Shown piece by piece: positions 1 through 5,553 of a DNA stretch of 5,646 nucleotides. The DNA comes from an uncultured Caulobacteraceae bacterium. Lineage in GTDB: Bacteria; Pseudomonadota; Alphaproteobacteria; Caulobacterales; Caulobacteraceae. The stretch's first letter is position 1. Each line of letters begins with the position of its first letter. The translations under genes were made by a program, and so were the position numbers. The notes below the pieces were generated by a model that was not told where the DNA came from, ran no database searches, and saw nothing but the letters and a program-made list of their open reading frames with translations. The stretch lies in assembly GCA_937910255.1 (NCBI GenBank), contig CALEOQ010000595.1, positions 1 through 5,646 on the forward strand, read 5' to 3'.

Positions 1-44
1 GGGCGTAGTGTCTGAGTGTGGGTGTGAAGCGAGGTTGTGGGTTG
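1..44. other. Non-genomic read-tail noise outside the left adapter
   Basis: This stretch lies outside the Illumina adapter, so it cannot be contiguous genomic DNA. It is G/T-rich and repetitive in feel (many GTG and TGTG steps), unlike the balanced high-GC coding DNA inside the insert. The simplest explanation is base calls made after the sequencer ran off the end of a short library molecule, which the assembler then kept. Nothing biological should be annotated here. Confidence 0.85.
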
Positions 45-112
45 TTTTTTTTTTAATGATACGGCGACCCCCGAGATCTACACTCTTTCCCTACACGACG
101 CTCTTCCGATCT
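45..112 (+). other. Illumina flow-cell T10 spacer plus P5/TruSeq Universal adapter (contamination)
   Basis: Positions 55-112 match the 58-base P5/TruSeq Universal adapter, from AATGATACGGCG to GCTCTTCCGATCT, with one mismatch at position 70 (C where the adapter has A). The ten T bases at 45-54 match the T10 spacer by which the P5 oligo is attached to the flow cell, so the reads ran through the whole adapter. Read outward from the insert this is a typical read-through of a short fragment. The same 68-base block appears inverted at 5486-5553. Genomic sequence begins at about 113. Confidence 0.98.
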
Positions 113-147
113 AATTGGAGGCCTAGCTTGGCGATGCGGCCCGCCAT
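113..147 (-). CDS. Possible 5' end of a gene cut off by the adapter
   Basis: Reading the minus strand, an ATG at 147-145 opens a frame MAGRIAKLGLQ that is still open when the genomic sequence stops at 113. An AGG preceded by AA lies about seven bases upstream of the ATG, a modest ribosome binding site. The frame begins 43 bases after the stop of the upstream lipoprotein gene and runs in the same direction, so it could be the next gene of that unit. The first residues faintly resemble the starts of some RidA-family proteins, but eleven codons are too few to assign a family. It may equally be intergenic DNA. Confidence 0.3.
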
Positions 148-190
148 GGCAAGCCTTGCTTGGGCGATCGCCGCAGAACGGCGGCCTGGC

Positions 191-1009
191 TCAGGGCGCG
201 GCAGGTTCGCTCAGAGTCGCCGCGTTGGCGGACTCGGGATCGATCTCGTCAGTGTCCTCGACCTCGGGCGCCTCGGCGTCGCTCTCTTGCCCCTGAGGCG
301 GCTCCAGCGGGTCGGCGTCGGCGCCGTCGAGGATGTCGCCGACGGTCTCCATCACAGCCTTGACCGGTGACGGCTTGGCCGCCCGCCGCGCTCGAATGTC
401 GGCGGTGACGGCGAAGGCGCGGCTGCTGGCCTGGGCCTCAAGGAGCCGCCAGTCGGTGACATAGCGCAGGGCGAAGCCATCGAGCCCCATGCGCCGATAC
501 TGTTCCATGTGGGCCAGTTCGTGGGCCCAGAGCCAGACGTTGTGGGCCACCTTGTCGTCGGAGAACACAATGACGTCGTGCAGGGTGATCGCGCCTTCGT
601 CATAGTACCAGCGCGCCAGAAGCGAACCGAGGCCCAGGTCCTGGCCCGCCAGGGTCCAGCGCGCCCGGTTCAGAATCTCGTCGTCGAAATAGGGGCTGAG
701 CGCGGCGCGGATATCCTCGGGCATGGCTTCGGGCGATTGCCGCAGCGCCTCGGCGCGCGAAAAGCGGATTGTCTGGGCCAGGACCGGCGCGGCGACGGCC
801 GGGGAGCGACGAAGCGCCTCCTCGGAGGCGCGGCGGGTGCGGTCGGCTGCATGACGGGCCGATTCCTCGACGGTGGCGCGCCACTCCGACGGCGGGCGAA
901 GCTGCGCCGCGCTGGGTTCGCCCGAGCAGCCGGCGATCGCCAGGCCGGCGAAGGCGAGGGACAGCCAGGGGCGCGAGCGGGACTGGGGGCCGCCGCGGAA
1001 CAGGATCAT
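191..1009 (-). CDS. Putative lipoprotein with HExxH motif, DUF4157-like
   Basis: Predicted 272-residue protein. I chose the ATG at 1009 because a lipoprotein signal peptide follows directly: a basic n-region (residues 5-13), a hydrophobic stretch (15-27) and a lipobox I-A-G-C with the lipidated Cys at 28. A GGAGAGAG lies about ten bases upstream. A longer TTG-started frame from 1096 would bury this signal and is unlikely. The core holds A-H-E-L-A-H-M-E-Q-Y at about 162-171, a zinc-peptidase-type HExxH (His163, Glu164, His167). Glu191 in LLEAQA is a possible third ligand. The wording around the motif resembles DUF4157 (eCIS core) proteins. The last 40 or so residues are acidic and low in complexity, probably disordered. 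Inferred location is the outer membrane, periplasmic face. Substrate and actual protease activity are unknown. The gene follows selU on the same strand after a 95-base gap. Confidence 0.8.
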   Translation of the reverse strand: MILFRGGPQSRSRPWLSLAFAGLAIAGCSGEPSAAQLRPPSEWRATVEESARHAADRTRRASEEALRRSPAVAAPVLAQTIRFSRAEALRQSPEAMPEDIRAALSPYFDDEILNRARWTLAGQDLGLGSLLARWYYDEGAITLHDVIVFSDDKVAHNVWLWAHELAHMEQYRRMGLDGFALRYVTDWRLLEAQASSRAFAVTADIRARRAAKPSPVKAVMETVGDILDGADADPLEPPQGQESDAEAPEVEDTDEIDPESANAATLSEPAAP

Positions 1010-1104
1010 CAAATCTTGTCTCTCTCCGAATTTGGGTCCCAGCCCGGCTATAAGCCCACGGCCTTGCGGGAGGTTCCTCCTCCTATACGGCGGCAAGACG
1101 GCCC
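1010..1104 (-). promoter_or_regulatory. Leader of the lipoprotein gene with a weak -10-like box
   Basis: This 95-base gap separates the selU stop from the lipoprotein start. On the minus strand it holds a purine-rich Shine-Dalgarno-like GGAGAGAG (1020-1027) and, further upstream, TTATAG (1048-1053) that could act as a -10 element with a leader of about 35 bases. I see no convincing -35. A second purine run, AGGAGGAGG (about 1077-1085), faces a nearby CCTCC and has no suitable start codon after it. The lipoprotein gene may have its own promoter or be co-transcribed with selU. Confidence 0.3.
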
Positions 1105-2178
1105 TCAGACGCCGCCGAAGGCGTCGGTCACCAGGGTCTTGATCTGCTCAGCCGTAAGGGCCCGGCTCCCGGCGTCCCGCGGATCGAGGGCGAGCCGGGC
1201 CGCCACTGGGGCGTCCGCCTTGCGCGCGGCCCGATCATAGGCGGGGTCATAATGCAGGCCGATCAGGGCCTGGGCCAGGGCGGCGAAATCGCCGACCGCG
1301 ATCAGGCCGCGCCAGGTCTCCAGGCGTTCGCGGCTGGGGGCGATCGGCAGACGGGCGAAGGCCGCCTCCAGGGCGGCGGGATCGGCGGCGATGTCGCCAT
1401 AGGCGCTGGCCAGATAGGCGGCCCGGTGTTCCTGGCTGGCCTCAAGCACAAGCCGCGGCGCAGCCTGCATGGCCCGCCACAGCACCGGCGGGGTCATCCG
1501 GTCGCCGATCTTGCTGGCCTCGGCCTCGACGACGATAGGGCGGTTCAGGTCCAGGGCGTGCAGGGCGCCCAGCAGCCGGGACTCAAACATCTTCTGGCTC
1601 GGCTGGGGTCGTCCCGCCATGGCGCCGAACAGGGAGCCGCGGTGTTCAGCCAGGCCCTCAAGGTCCAGGACCTGCACGCCCAGGGCCGGCAGGGCGTTGA
1701 GAATCTCCGTCTTGGCCGAGCCCGTATGGCCATCCAGCAGCATCAGCCTCAGGGGCTGGTCCTCGTCATAGAGCCTGGCGGTGACGTGGCGGCGATAGGT
1801 GCGATAGCCCCCCTGCAGCAGGGTCACGGGCCAGCCCACCTGGGACAGGATGGTGGCCATGGCGTCCGAGCGCTGGCCGCCCCGCCAGCAATAGATCAGC
1901 GGCCGGAAGCTGGCCGGGCGGTCGGCCAGGGCGGTTTCCAGGTGTCGGGCGATGTTGCGCGCCACGTGCGCCGCGCCGATCCGGCGGGCGAGAAAGCGCG
2001 ACTCCTGCACATAGATCGTGCCGACCTCGGCGCGCTGAGCGTCGTCCAGGACGGGCAGGTTCTCCGCGCCCGGCACGTGATCCAGGGCGAATTCCGAGGG
2101 GCTGCGCACATCGATGATGGCGTCGAAGACGGCGAGGTCCGCGGCGCCCACCGCCTGGGTCGTCTGATATCCGGCCAT
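1105..2178 (-). CDS. selU: tRNA 2-selenouridine synthase SelU/MnmH
   Basis: Predicted 357 residues, close to the 364 of E. coli YbbB. SelU replaces the sulfur of 2-thiouridine at wobble position 34 of Lys, Glu and Gln tRNAs with selenium, using selenophosphate from SelD and passing through a geranylated intermediate. The N-terminal rhodanese domain (about 1-130) begins with IIDVRSPSEF (21-30) and carries the catalytic loop YCWRGGQRS, with Cys97 at the same number as the essential E. coli Cys97. A P-loop domain follows: GHTGSAKT (150-157), then LEGLAEHRGSLFG, a QPSQKMFE segment and a VVEAEASKIGD segment, all typical of the family. The P-loop has Ala155 where the textbook Walker A has Gly. The ATG at 2178 is chosen because GGAGG lies ten bases upstream and the IDVR motif follows at the usual distance. 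The same frame is open further upstream to 2511, but that part is antisense to selD. It diverges from selD. Confidence 0.95.
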   Translation of the reverse strand: MAGYQTTQAVGAADLAVFDAIIDVRSPSEFALDHVPGAENLPVLDDAQRAEVGTIYVQESRFLARRIGAAHVARNIARHLETALADRPASFRPLIYCWRGGQRSDAMATILSQVGWPVTLLQGGYRTYRRHVTARLYDEDQPLRLMLLDGHTGSAKTEILNALPALGVQVLDLEGLAEHRGSLFGAMAGRPQPSQKMFESRLLGALHALDLNRPIVVEAEASKIGDRMTPPVLWRAMQAAPRLVLEASQEHRAAYLASAYGDIAADPAALEAAFARLPIAPSRERLETWRGLIAVGDFAALAQALIGLHYDPAYDRAARKADAPVAARLALDPRDAGSRALTAEQIKTLVTDAFGGV

Positions 2179-2248
2179 GGTCCGCGTCCCTCCGTCCGCC
2201 GGGGTGCTATACAACGACCCGCAGGCCCTCAAAGACAAGGAACACCCC
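2179..2248. promoter_or_regulatory. Divergent selU/selD promoter region
   Basis: Only 70 bases separate the two start codons, so both promoters and any regulator site must lie here or inside the 5' coding ends. The selU ribosome binding site is CCTCC on the plus strand (2189-2193). The selD site is AAGGA (2237-2241), seven bases before its ATG. GCTATA at 2206-2211 resembles the start of the Caulobacter housekeeping -10 consensus (GCTANAWC) for selD. In the other orientation TTGTATAGC could serve selU, with TTGTCT upstream at a loose spacing. No clear -35 for selD and no clear operator palindrome is visible. The promoter calls are inference. Confidence 0.5.
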
Positions 2249-3292
2249 ATGACCCAGCAGATGCGGCTGACCGACCTGGCCCATGGGGGCGGCTGCGGCT
2301 GCAAGCTGGCGCCGGCGGTGCTGCGGGAGATTCTGGCCGGCGTGCCCCAGGCCGCGGTCTTCCCCAACCTGATGGTCGGGACCGAAACCTCCGACGATGC
2401 GGCCGTCTGGCGGCTCAACGACCAGCAGGCCCTGGTGGCGACCACCGACTTCTTCATGCCGGTGGTGGATGATCCCTTTGACTTTGGTCGGATCGCGGCC
2501 ACCAACGCCATCTCCGATGTCTACGCCATGGGGGCCACGCCGATCTTCGCCCTGGCCATCGTCGGCATGCCGATCGGCAAGCTTTCCACCGACCAGATCT
2601 CGGCCATCCTGGCTGGCGGCGCCGCAGTCTGCGCCGAGGCTGGCATTCCGGTGGCCGGCGGTCATTCCATCGACAGCGTCGAGCCGATCTATGGCCTCGT
2701 AGCCATGGGCCTGGTCCATCCCGACAGGGTGCTGACCAACCGCACCGCCCGGCCGGGCGACGTGCTGCTGCTGACCAAGGGCCTTGGGGTCGGCGTGCTG
2801 AGCGCGGCCTTCAAGCAGGAACGCCTGGCGCCGGCGGGTTATGGGGCGCTGATCGCCTCGACCACCCAGCTCAACCGCATCGGCGCCGAGCTGGCGGGCT
2901 TCGCCGGCGTCCATGGCGCCACCGACGTCACCGGCTTTGGCCTGCTGGGCCACACCCTGGAAATGTGCCGTGGCGCGGGCGTATCGGCCGAGATCCAGGC
3001 CGCGGCGCCGATCCTGCTGGCCGAGGTGGAGGCCTTGGCCAGGGCTGGCGTGCGGACCGGCGCCTCGGGGCGCAACTGGACGAGCTATGGCGAGGCGGTG
3101 GTCCTGCCCGACGGCTTCGACGACTGGCGCCGCGACATCCTGTGTGACCCGCAGACCAGCGGCGGCCTGCTGATCGCGCTCGCGCCCGAGGCGGTTCCCC
3201 AGGTCATGGCGCGGCTCGGCGAGCTGGGCGCGACGGCGGCGGCGGTCGTCGGGCGTATCCTTGAGGGGCCGGCGGAGGTTCGGGTCGTCTAG
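2249..3292 (+). CDS. selD: Selenophosphate synthase (selenide, water dikinase) SelD
   Basis: Predicted 347 residues, the same length as E. coli SelD. It converts selenide, ATP and water to selenophosphate, AMP and phosphate, supplying selenium for tRNA 2-selenouridine and, where present, selenocysteine. The N-terminal glycine-rich loop reads HGGGCGCK (12-19). Cys16 and Lys19 correspond to E. coli Cys17 and Lys20, so this is the Cys form and not the selenocysteine form. The metal-binding aspartates fall one position before their E. coli counterparts: Asp50 (SDDAAVW), Asp67 (TTDFFMP), Asp90 (AISDVYAMG) and Asp226 (GATDVTGFGLLGH). GGHSID (137-142) and CDPQTSGGLL (299-308) are also present. It is an intact AIRS/PurM-type two-domain protein. 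The ATG at 2249 has AAGGA seven bases upstream and places the active-site loop at the usual distance. An in-frame ATG at 2177 lacks support. The neighbouring selU gives the likely use of its product. No selA, selB or tRNA-Sec is in the window. Confidence 0.97.
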   Translation: MTQQMRLTDLAHGGGCGCKLAPAVLREILAGVPQAAVFPNLMVGTETSDDAAVWRLNDQQALVATTDFFMPVVDDPFDFGRIAATNAISDVYAMGATPIFALAIVGMPIGKLSTDQISAILAGGAAVCAEAGIPVAGGHSIDSVEPIYGLVAMGLVHPDRVLTNRTARPGDVLLLTKGLGVGVLSAAFKQERLAPAGYGALIASTTQLNRIGAELAGFAGVHGATDVTGFGLLGHTLEMCRGAGVSAEIQAAAPILLAEVEALARAGVRTGASGRNWTSYGEAVVLPDGFDDWRRDILCDPQTSGGLLIALAPEAVPQVMARLGELGATAAAVVGRILEGPAEVRVV

Positions 3293-3708
3293 GTCTTCAG
3301 GCCCACGGTCTTGCAGACGTGCTTCCATTCCGCGTCGGTCACCGGCTGGACCGACAGGCGGAAAGAGGTCACCAGGGACATACCCTCCAGCTTCGGATCG
3401 GCCTTGGCCTGGGCCAGGGTGAAGGGCTTTGGCAGGGGCTCGACCGCCTTCACATCCACGCAGACGAAGACGCCCTTCGCGTCGGTGGGGTCGGGATAGG
3501 CTTCCTTGATCACCTCGCAGACCCCGACGATCTCCTTCCCGGCCTGGGAATGGTAGAAGAAGCCGAGGTCCCCCTGCTTCATGGCCATCAGGTTCTGCTT
3601 GGCGGTGTGGTTGCGGACCCCGGTCCAGGGTTCGCCCTTGGCCCCGCAGGCCACCAGGTCGTCCCAGGAAAACGCATCCGGCTCGGACTTCAGCAGCCAG
3701 TAGGCCAT
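3289..3708 (-). CDS. EVE domain-containing protein (PUA-like fold)
   Basis: Predicted 139 residues, nearly all of it a single EVE domain, the usual size for bacterial members related to human THYN1. Family hallmarks are visible in order: YWLLKSEP then SWDDL at the start, the loop WTGVRNHTAKQNL (about 28-40), KQGDLGFFYHS (44-54), IVGVCEVIKEAYPDPT (60-75), and RLSVQPVTDAEW near the end. EVE domains belong to the PUA superfamily and some bind modified bases in DNA or RNA. The ligand of this protein is unknown. It is probably cytoplasmic, with no signal peptide or membrane segment. The start at 3708 has AGGGAG seven bases upstream. It runs tail-to-tail into selD, and the two genes overlap by four bases at a CTAG that provides a TAG stop on each strand. 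Any link to selenium-modified tRNA is speculation from position only. Confidence 0.93.
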   Translation of the reverse strand: MAYWLLKSEPDAFSWDDLVACGAKGEPWTGVRNHTAKQNLMAMKQGDLGFFYHSQAGKEIVGVCEVIKEAYPDPTDAKGVFVCVDVKAVEPLPKPFTLAQAKADPKLEGMSLVTSFRLSVQPVTDAEWKHVCKTVGLKT

Positions 3709-3772
3709 GGTCGCGCTCCCTGTCTCATCCAGAGGTTCAGCTATAGCCTAGGCCGCCCTCGGCGCCACGCGG
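3709..3772 (-). promoter_or_regulatory. EVE gene leader with palindromic -10-like box
   Basis: The 64 bases between the attH-like stop and the EVE start contain the palindrome GCTATAGC (3740-3747). On the minus strand this matches seven of eight positions of the Caulobacter-type -10 consensus GCTANAWC, and its distance would give a leader of roughly 25 bases. AGGGAG at 3716-3721 is the ribosome binding site. Upstream of the box the DNA is GC-rich (GGCGCCGAGGGCGGCC) without a recognisable -35, and without a T-tract that would make it a clear terminator for the preceding gene. Confidence 0.35.
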
Positions 3773-4867
3773 CTAGAGCGCCAGAGGCGCCTCATAGCCG
3801 GTGAGTTCCAGATAGCCCCGCGCGCCATCGCCGCGCACGGCGCCTTCCCAATAGACCGGCCCGATCGGGCGGCTATCGAGCTCCTGGTCGTCGAACAGGG
3901 GTTCGAGGCGCCAGGTGCGAAGGCCCTCGGCCGTGCGCACCTGCACATCGCGGGCGATGGGATAGCGGGCGCCGGTCCTGGGTGAGCGCCACCAGCCGCG
4001 GGTGAGGAACGCCACGTCCTCGGGTCCGAAGATCGTGACGTCGCCGCCCCGGTCGCGCAGGGAGCCCCCGGCCCAGACGGCGCGGCCCTCGGCGTCGCGG
4101 ACCTGGAAGGCGGTCAGCGCGCCGCCATCGTCCAGGTTCAGGCCCACCCAGTCCCAGCCTACGGCCCGGGCGTCCAGCAAAGTGGAGGACCATTCGTGGT
4201 CGAGCCAGGCCTCGCCGGAGACGGCCATGCGGCGGCCTTCGCGGGTCAGGGCGCCGGCGACCTTCAGATGCGGCCAGCTGTAATAGTAGCTCGACTGTTC
4301 GGGCTCCGGCCCCTTCCGGCTGAACCCCCCATCGCCCTGCAGGAGGACCGGCTGGCTGGGGGTGAGTTGCAGGTCCAGGGCGAAACCGTCGTCGCTGACC
4401 TGCGCGTGGAGGACGTCGTCGGCGTTCCGGGTCATCCGCCAGTCGTCGAGGACGAGGTCCAGGTCGCCGGTCCTGGCCTCGGCGAGGCCGAAGCCCGCGC
4501 GCGCGATCTTCTGGGCGTGGATCAGGCGGCCGATGGCGGGATCGGACAGGGCGGCGTGGGCGAAGATGATCTGCCGTGGGGCGAACGCGCTGGGGTTGCG
4601 CTGATCAATGGCCGGGCGGGACCGGAAGAAGGTGATCTGGAAGCCCAGCGTCTGTGATCCCGCGCGCAGCCAGCCGGTGACATACCACCACTCGGTGCGG
4701 AACGCCGGATGCGCCCCATGATCGGCCGGGAAGCGCAGACGGGTCCCCGGGCGCACCGGCGCAAAGCGTGGCTGCCCGGCCGGCGGCGCCTGGCCCAGGG
4801 CCAGGGTCGAGGGTGGCAGGATCAGGCCCGCGCCGATCAGGCCCGCCAGGGCGCGACGTCCGATCAT
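3773..4867 (-). CDS. AttH/CrtC-like secreted lipocalin-domain protein
   Basis: Predicted 364 residues. Members are often annotated as secreted hydrolase, lipocalin-like or carotenoid 1,2-hydratase family. The function of the non-carotenoid branch is poorly defined, and nothing here indicates carotenoid synthesis. The N-terminus IGRRALAGLIGAGLIL is a twin-arginine-like or Sec signal peptide, with cleavage probably at about 25-27, so the protein should act in the periplasm. Hallmarks are HPAFRTEWWYVTGWL (53-67), FQITFFR (76-82), FAHAALSD (102-109), SYYYSWPHL (193-201) and WLDHEWSS (221-228), followed by the second lipocalin-like half. I prefer ATG 4867 over GTG 4870 because GGGAGGA ends six bases before the ATG and only three before the GTG. 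The stop of the upstream permease and this start form TGATG, so translation is probably coupled. This matches the attEFGH-type layout of an ABC exporter permease followed by AttH. Confidence 0.88.
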   Translation of the reverse strand: MIGRRALAGLIGAGLILPPSTLALGQAPPAGQPRFAPVRPGTRLRFPADHGAHPAFRTEWWYVTGWLRAGSQTLGFQITFFRSRPAIDQRNPSAFAPRQIIFAHAALSDPAIGRLIHAQKIARAGFGLAEARTGDLDLVLDDWRMTRNADDVLHAQVSDDGFALDLQLTPSQPVLLQGDGGFSRKGPEPEQSSYYYSWPHLKVAGALTREGRRMAVSGEAWLDHEWSSTLLDARAVGWDWVGLNLDDGGALTAFQVRDAEGRAVWAGGSLRDRGGDVTIFGPEDVAFLTRGWWRSPRTGARYPIARDVQVRTAEGLRTWRLEPLFDDQELDSRPIGPVYWEGAVRGDGARGYLELTGYEAPLAL

Positions 4868-5485
4868 CACCAGTCCTCCCGCACGGCCCGCACAGCGGTG
4901 TCCGACAGGGCGCCGCGGCCGGCCAGGACCGCCGTGCCGGCCGAGGTCAGGGCCAGGGCTGCGCCCAGACCCGCCAGCAGAGACCAGGGCAGCCGCGTCT
5001 CCATCGTCCAGTTGAAGGACTGCGGATTGACCACATGGATCAGGATCTGGCTCATCCCGACGCCAAGCGCCAGGCCGGCCGCAGCGCCGACGAGGCCGAG
5101 CAGGGCGCCTTCGGCCGCCAGCATCCAGACGATCTGGCCCCGACGGACACCCAGATGGCGGAGCACGCCGAACTCCTTGCGCCGCGCCAGGGTCTGGGCC
5201 GAGAAGGTGGCCGCCACCCCGGTCAGGCCCACCAGGATGGCGATGGCCTCAAGCGCGTAGGTGATGGCGAAGCTGCGGTCGAAGATGCGCAGGGCTACGG
5301 CGCGAAGCTCCTGGGGCTCGGCGAAACTGGTCTGCGTCGCCAGATCCGGCGGCAGTCGCTCTCGCAGGGCGGCGATGGTCTGGCGCGGCTCTGCGCCGGG
5401 CGCCAGGGTGATGGCCGCTTCGCCCCGCGCCGTCTCGCCGGTCAGGGGGGTATCGGCCTCCTGGTCGAGGATCAGGGCGCCGAAC
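4867..5485 (-). CDS. FtsX/MacB-type ABC transporter permease, 3' part (5' end cut by adapter)
   Basis: The last 205 codons of an ABC permease gene are present. The frame is open from the adapter junction down to the TGA at 4869-4867, with no frameshift. The first 70 or so visible residues are an extracytoplasmic segment (ITLAPGAEPRQTIAALRERL and following). A C-terminal FtsX-like domain comes next, with three hydrophobic helices at about 72-93, 121-144 and 167-190 of the visible part. The cytoplasmic loop ARRKEFGVLRHLGVRRGQI between the first two is the family signature that couples the permease to its ATPase. The tail ends ALSDTAVRAVREDW. It is an inner membrane protein that likely works with an ATPase encoded further upstream, outside the window, in lipid or lipoprotein handling or in export of an unknown substrate. 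It overlaps the AttH-like start by one base. The missing N-terminus is a library artefact, not a natural truncation. Confidence 0.9.
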
Positions 5486-5553
5486 AGATCGGAAGAGCGT
5501 CGTGTAGGGCAAGAGCGTAGATCTCGGTGGTCGCCGGATCATTAAAAAAAAAA
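5486..5553 (-). other. Illumina P5/TruSeq Universal adapter (reverse complement) plus A10 run
   Basis: Positions 5486-5543 are the reverse complement of the 58-base P5/TruSeq Universal adapter, beginning AGATCGGAAGAGCGTCGTGT and ending ATCATT. There are three mismatches, at 5510, 5516 and 5537. Ten A bases (5544-5553) follow, the complement of the flow-cell T10 spacer. The mismatches increase away from the insert, as expected for declining read quality. Together with 45-112 this forms a 68-base inverted pair that mimics terminal inverted repeats but is artificial. Genomic sequence ends at about 5485. Confidence 0.98.

Noticed and set aside
170..185. Hairpin GCCGC / GCGGC after the lipoprotein stop as a terminator
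   Set aside because: The stem is only five base pairs with no T-tract after it, and such short GC hairpins are expected by chance in this DNA.
1010..1096. N-terminal extension of the lipoprotein from a TTG at 1096
   Set aside because: It would place 29 polar residues before a clear lipoprotein signal peptide. The ATG at 1009 puts the lipobox at the expected position.
1252..2472. Long plus-strand open frame of 406 codons opposite selU
   Set aside because: It is a shadow caused by high GC and strong third-position bias. The product is Gly/Gln-rich with no recognisable domain, while selU on the other strand has complete catalytic motifs.
2179..2511. N-terminal extension of SelU by 111 codons
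   Set aside because: It would run through the promoter region and the 5' part of selD. The ATG at 2178 has a good ribosome binding site and gives the normal family length.
2249..3292. Possible selenocysteine codon in selD
   Set aside because: The active-site position is an ordinary Cys16 codon, and there is no in-frame TGA within the gene.
2207..3328. Long minus-strand open frame of 373 codons opposite selD
   Set aside because: It is antisense to a fully conserved selD and is a low-complexity His/Asp/Gly-rich translation with no start signal or domain.
45..5553. 68-base inverted repeats at both ends, looking like transposon or linear-element termini
   Set aside because: They are the Illumina P5/TruSeq Universal adapter plus flow-cell T10 spacer. 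There is no transposase and no target-site duplication.
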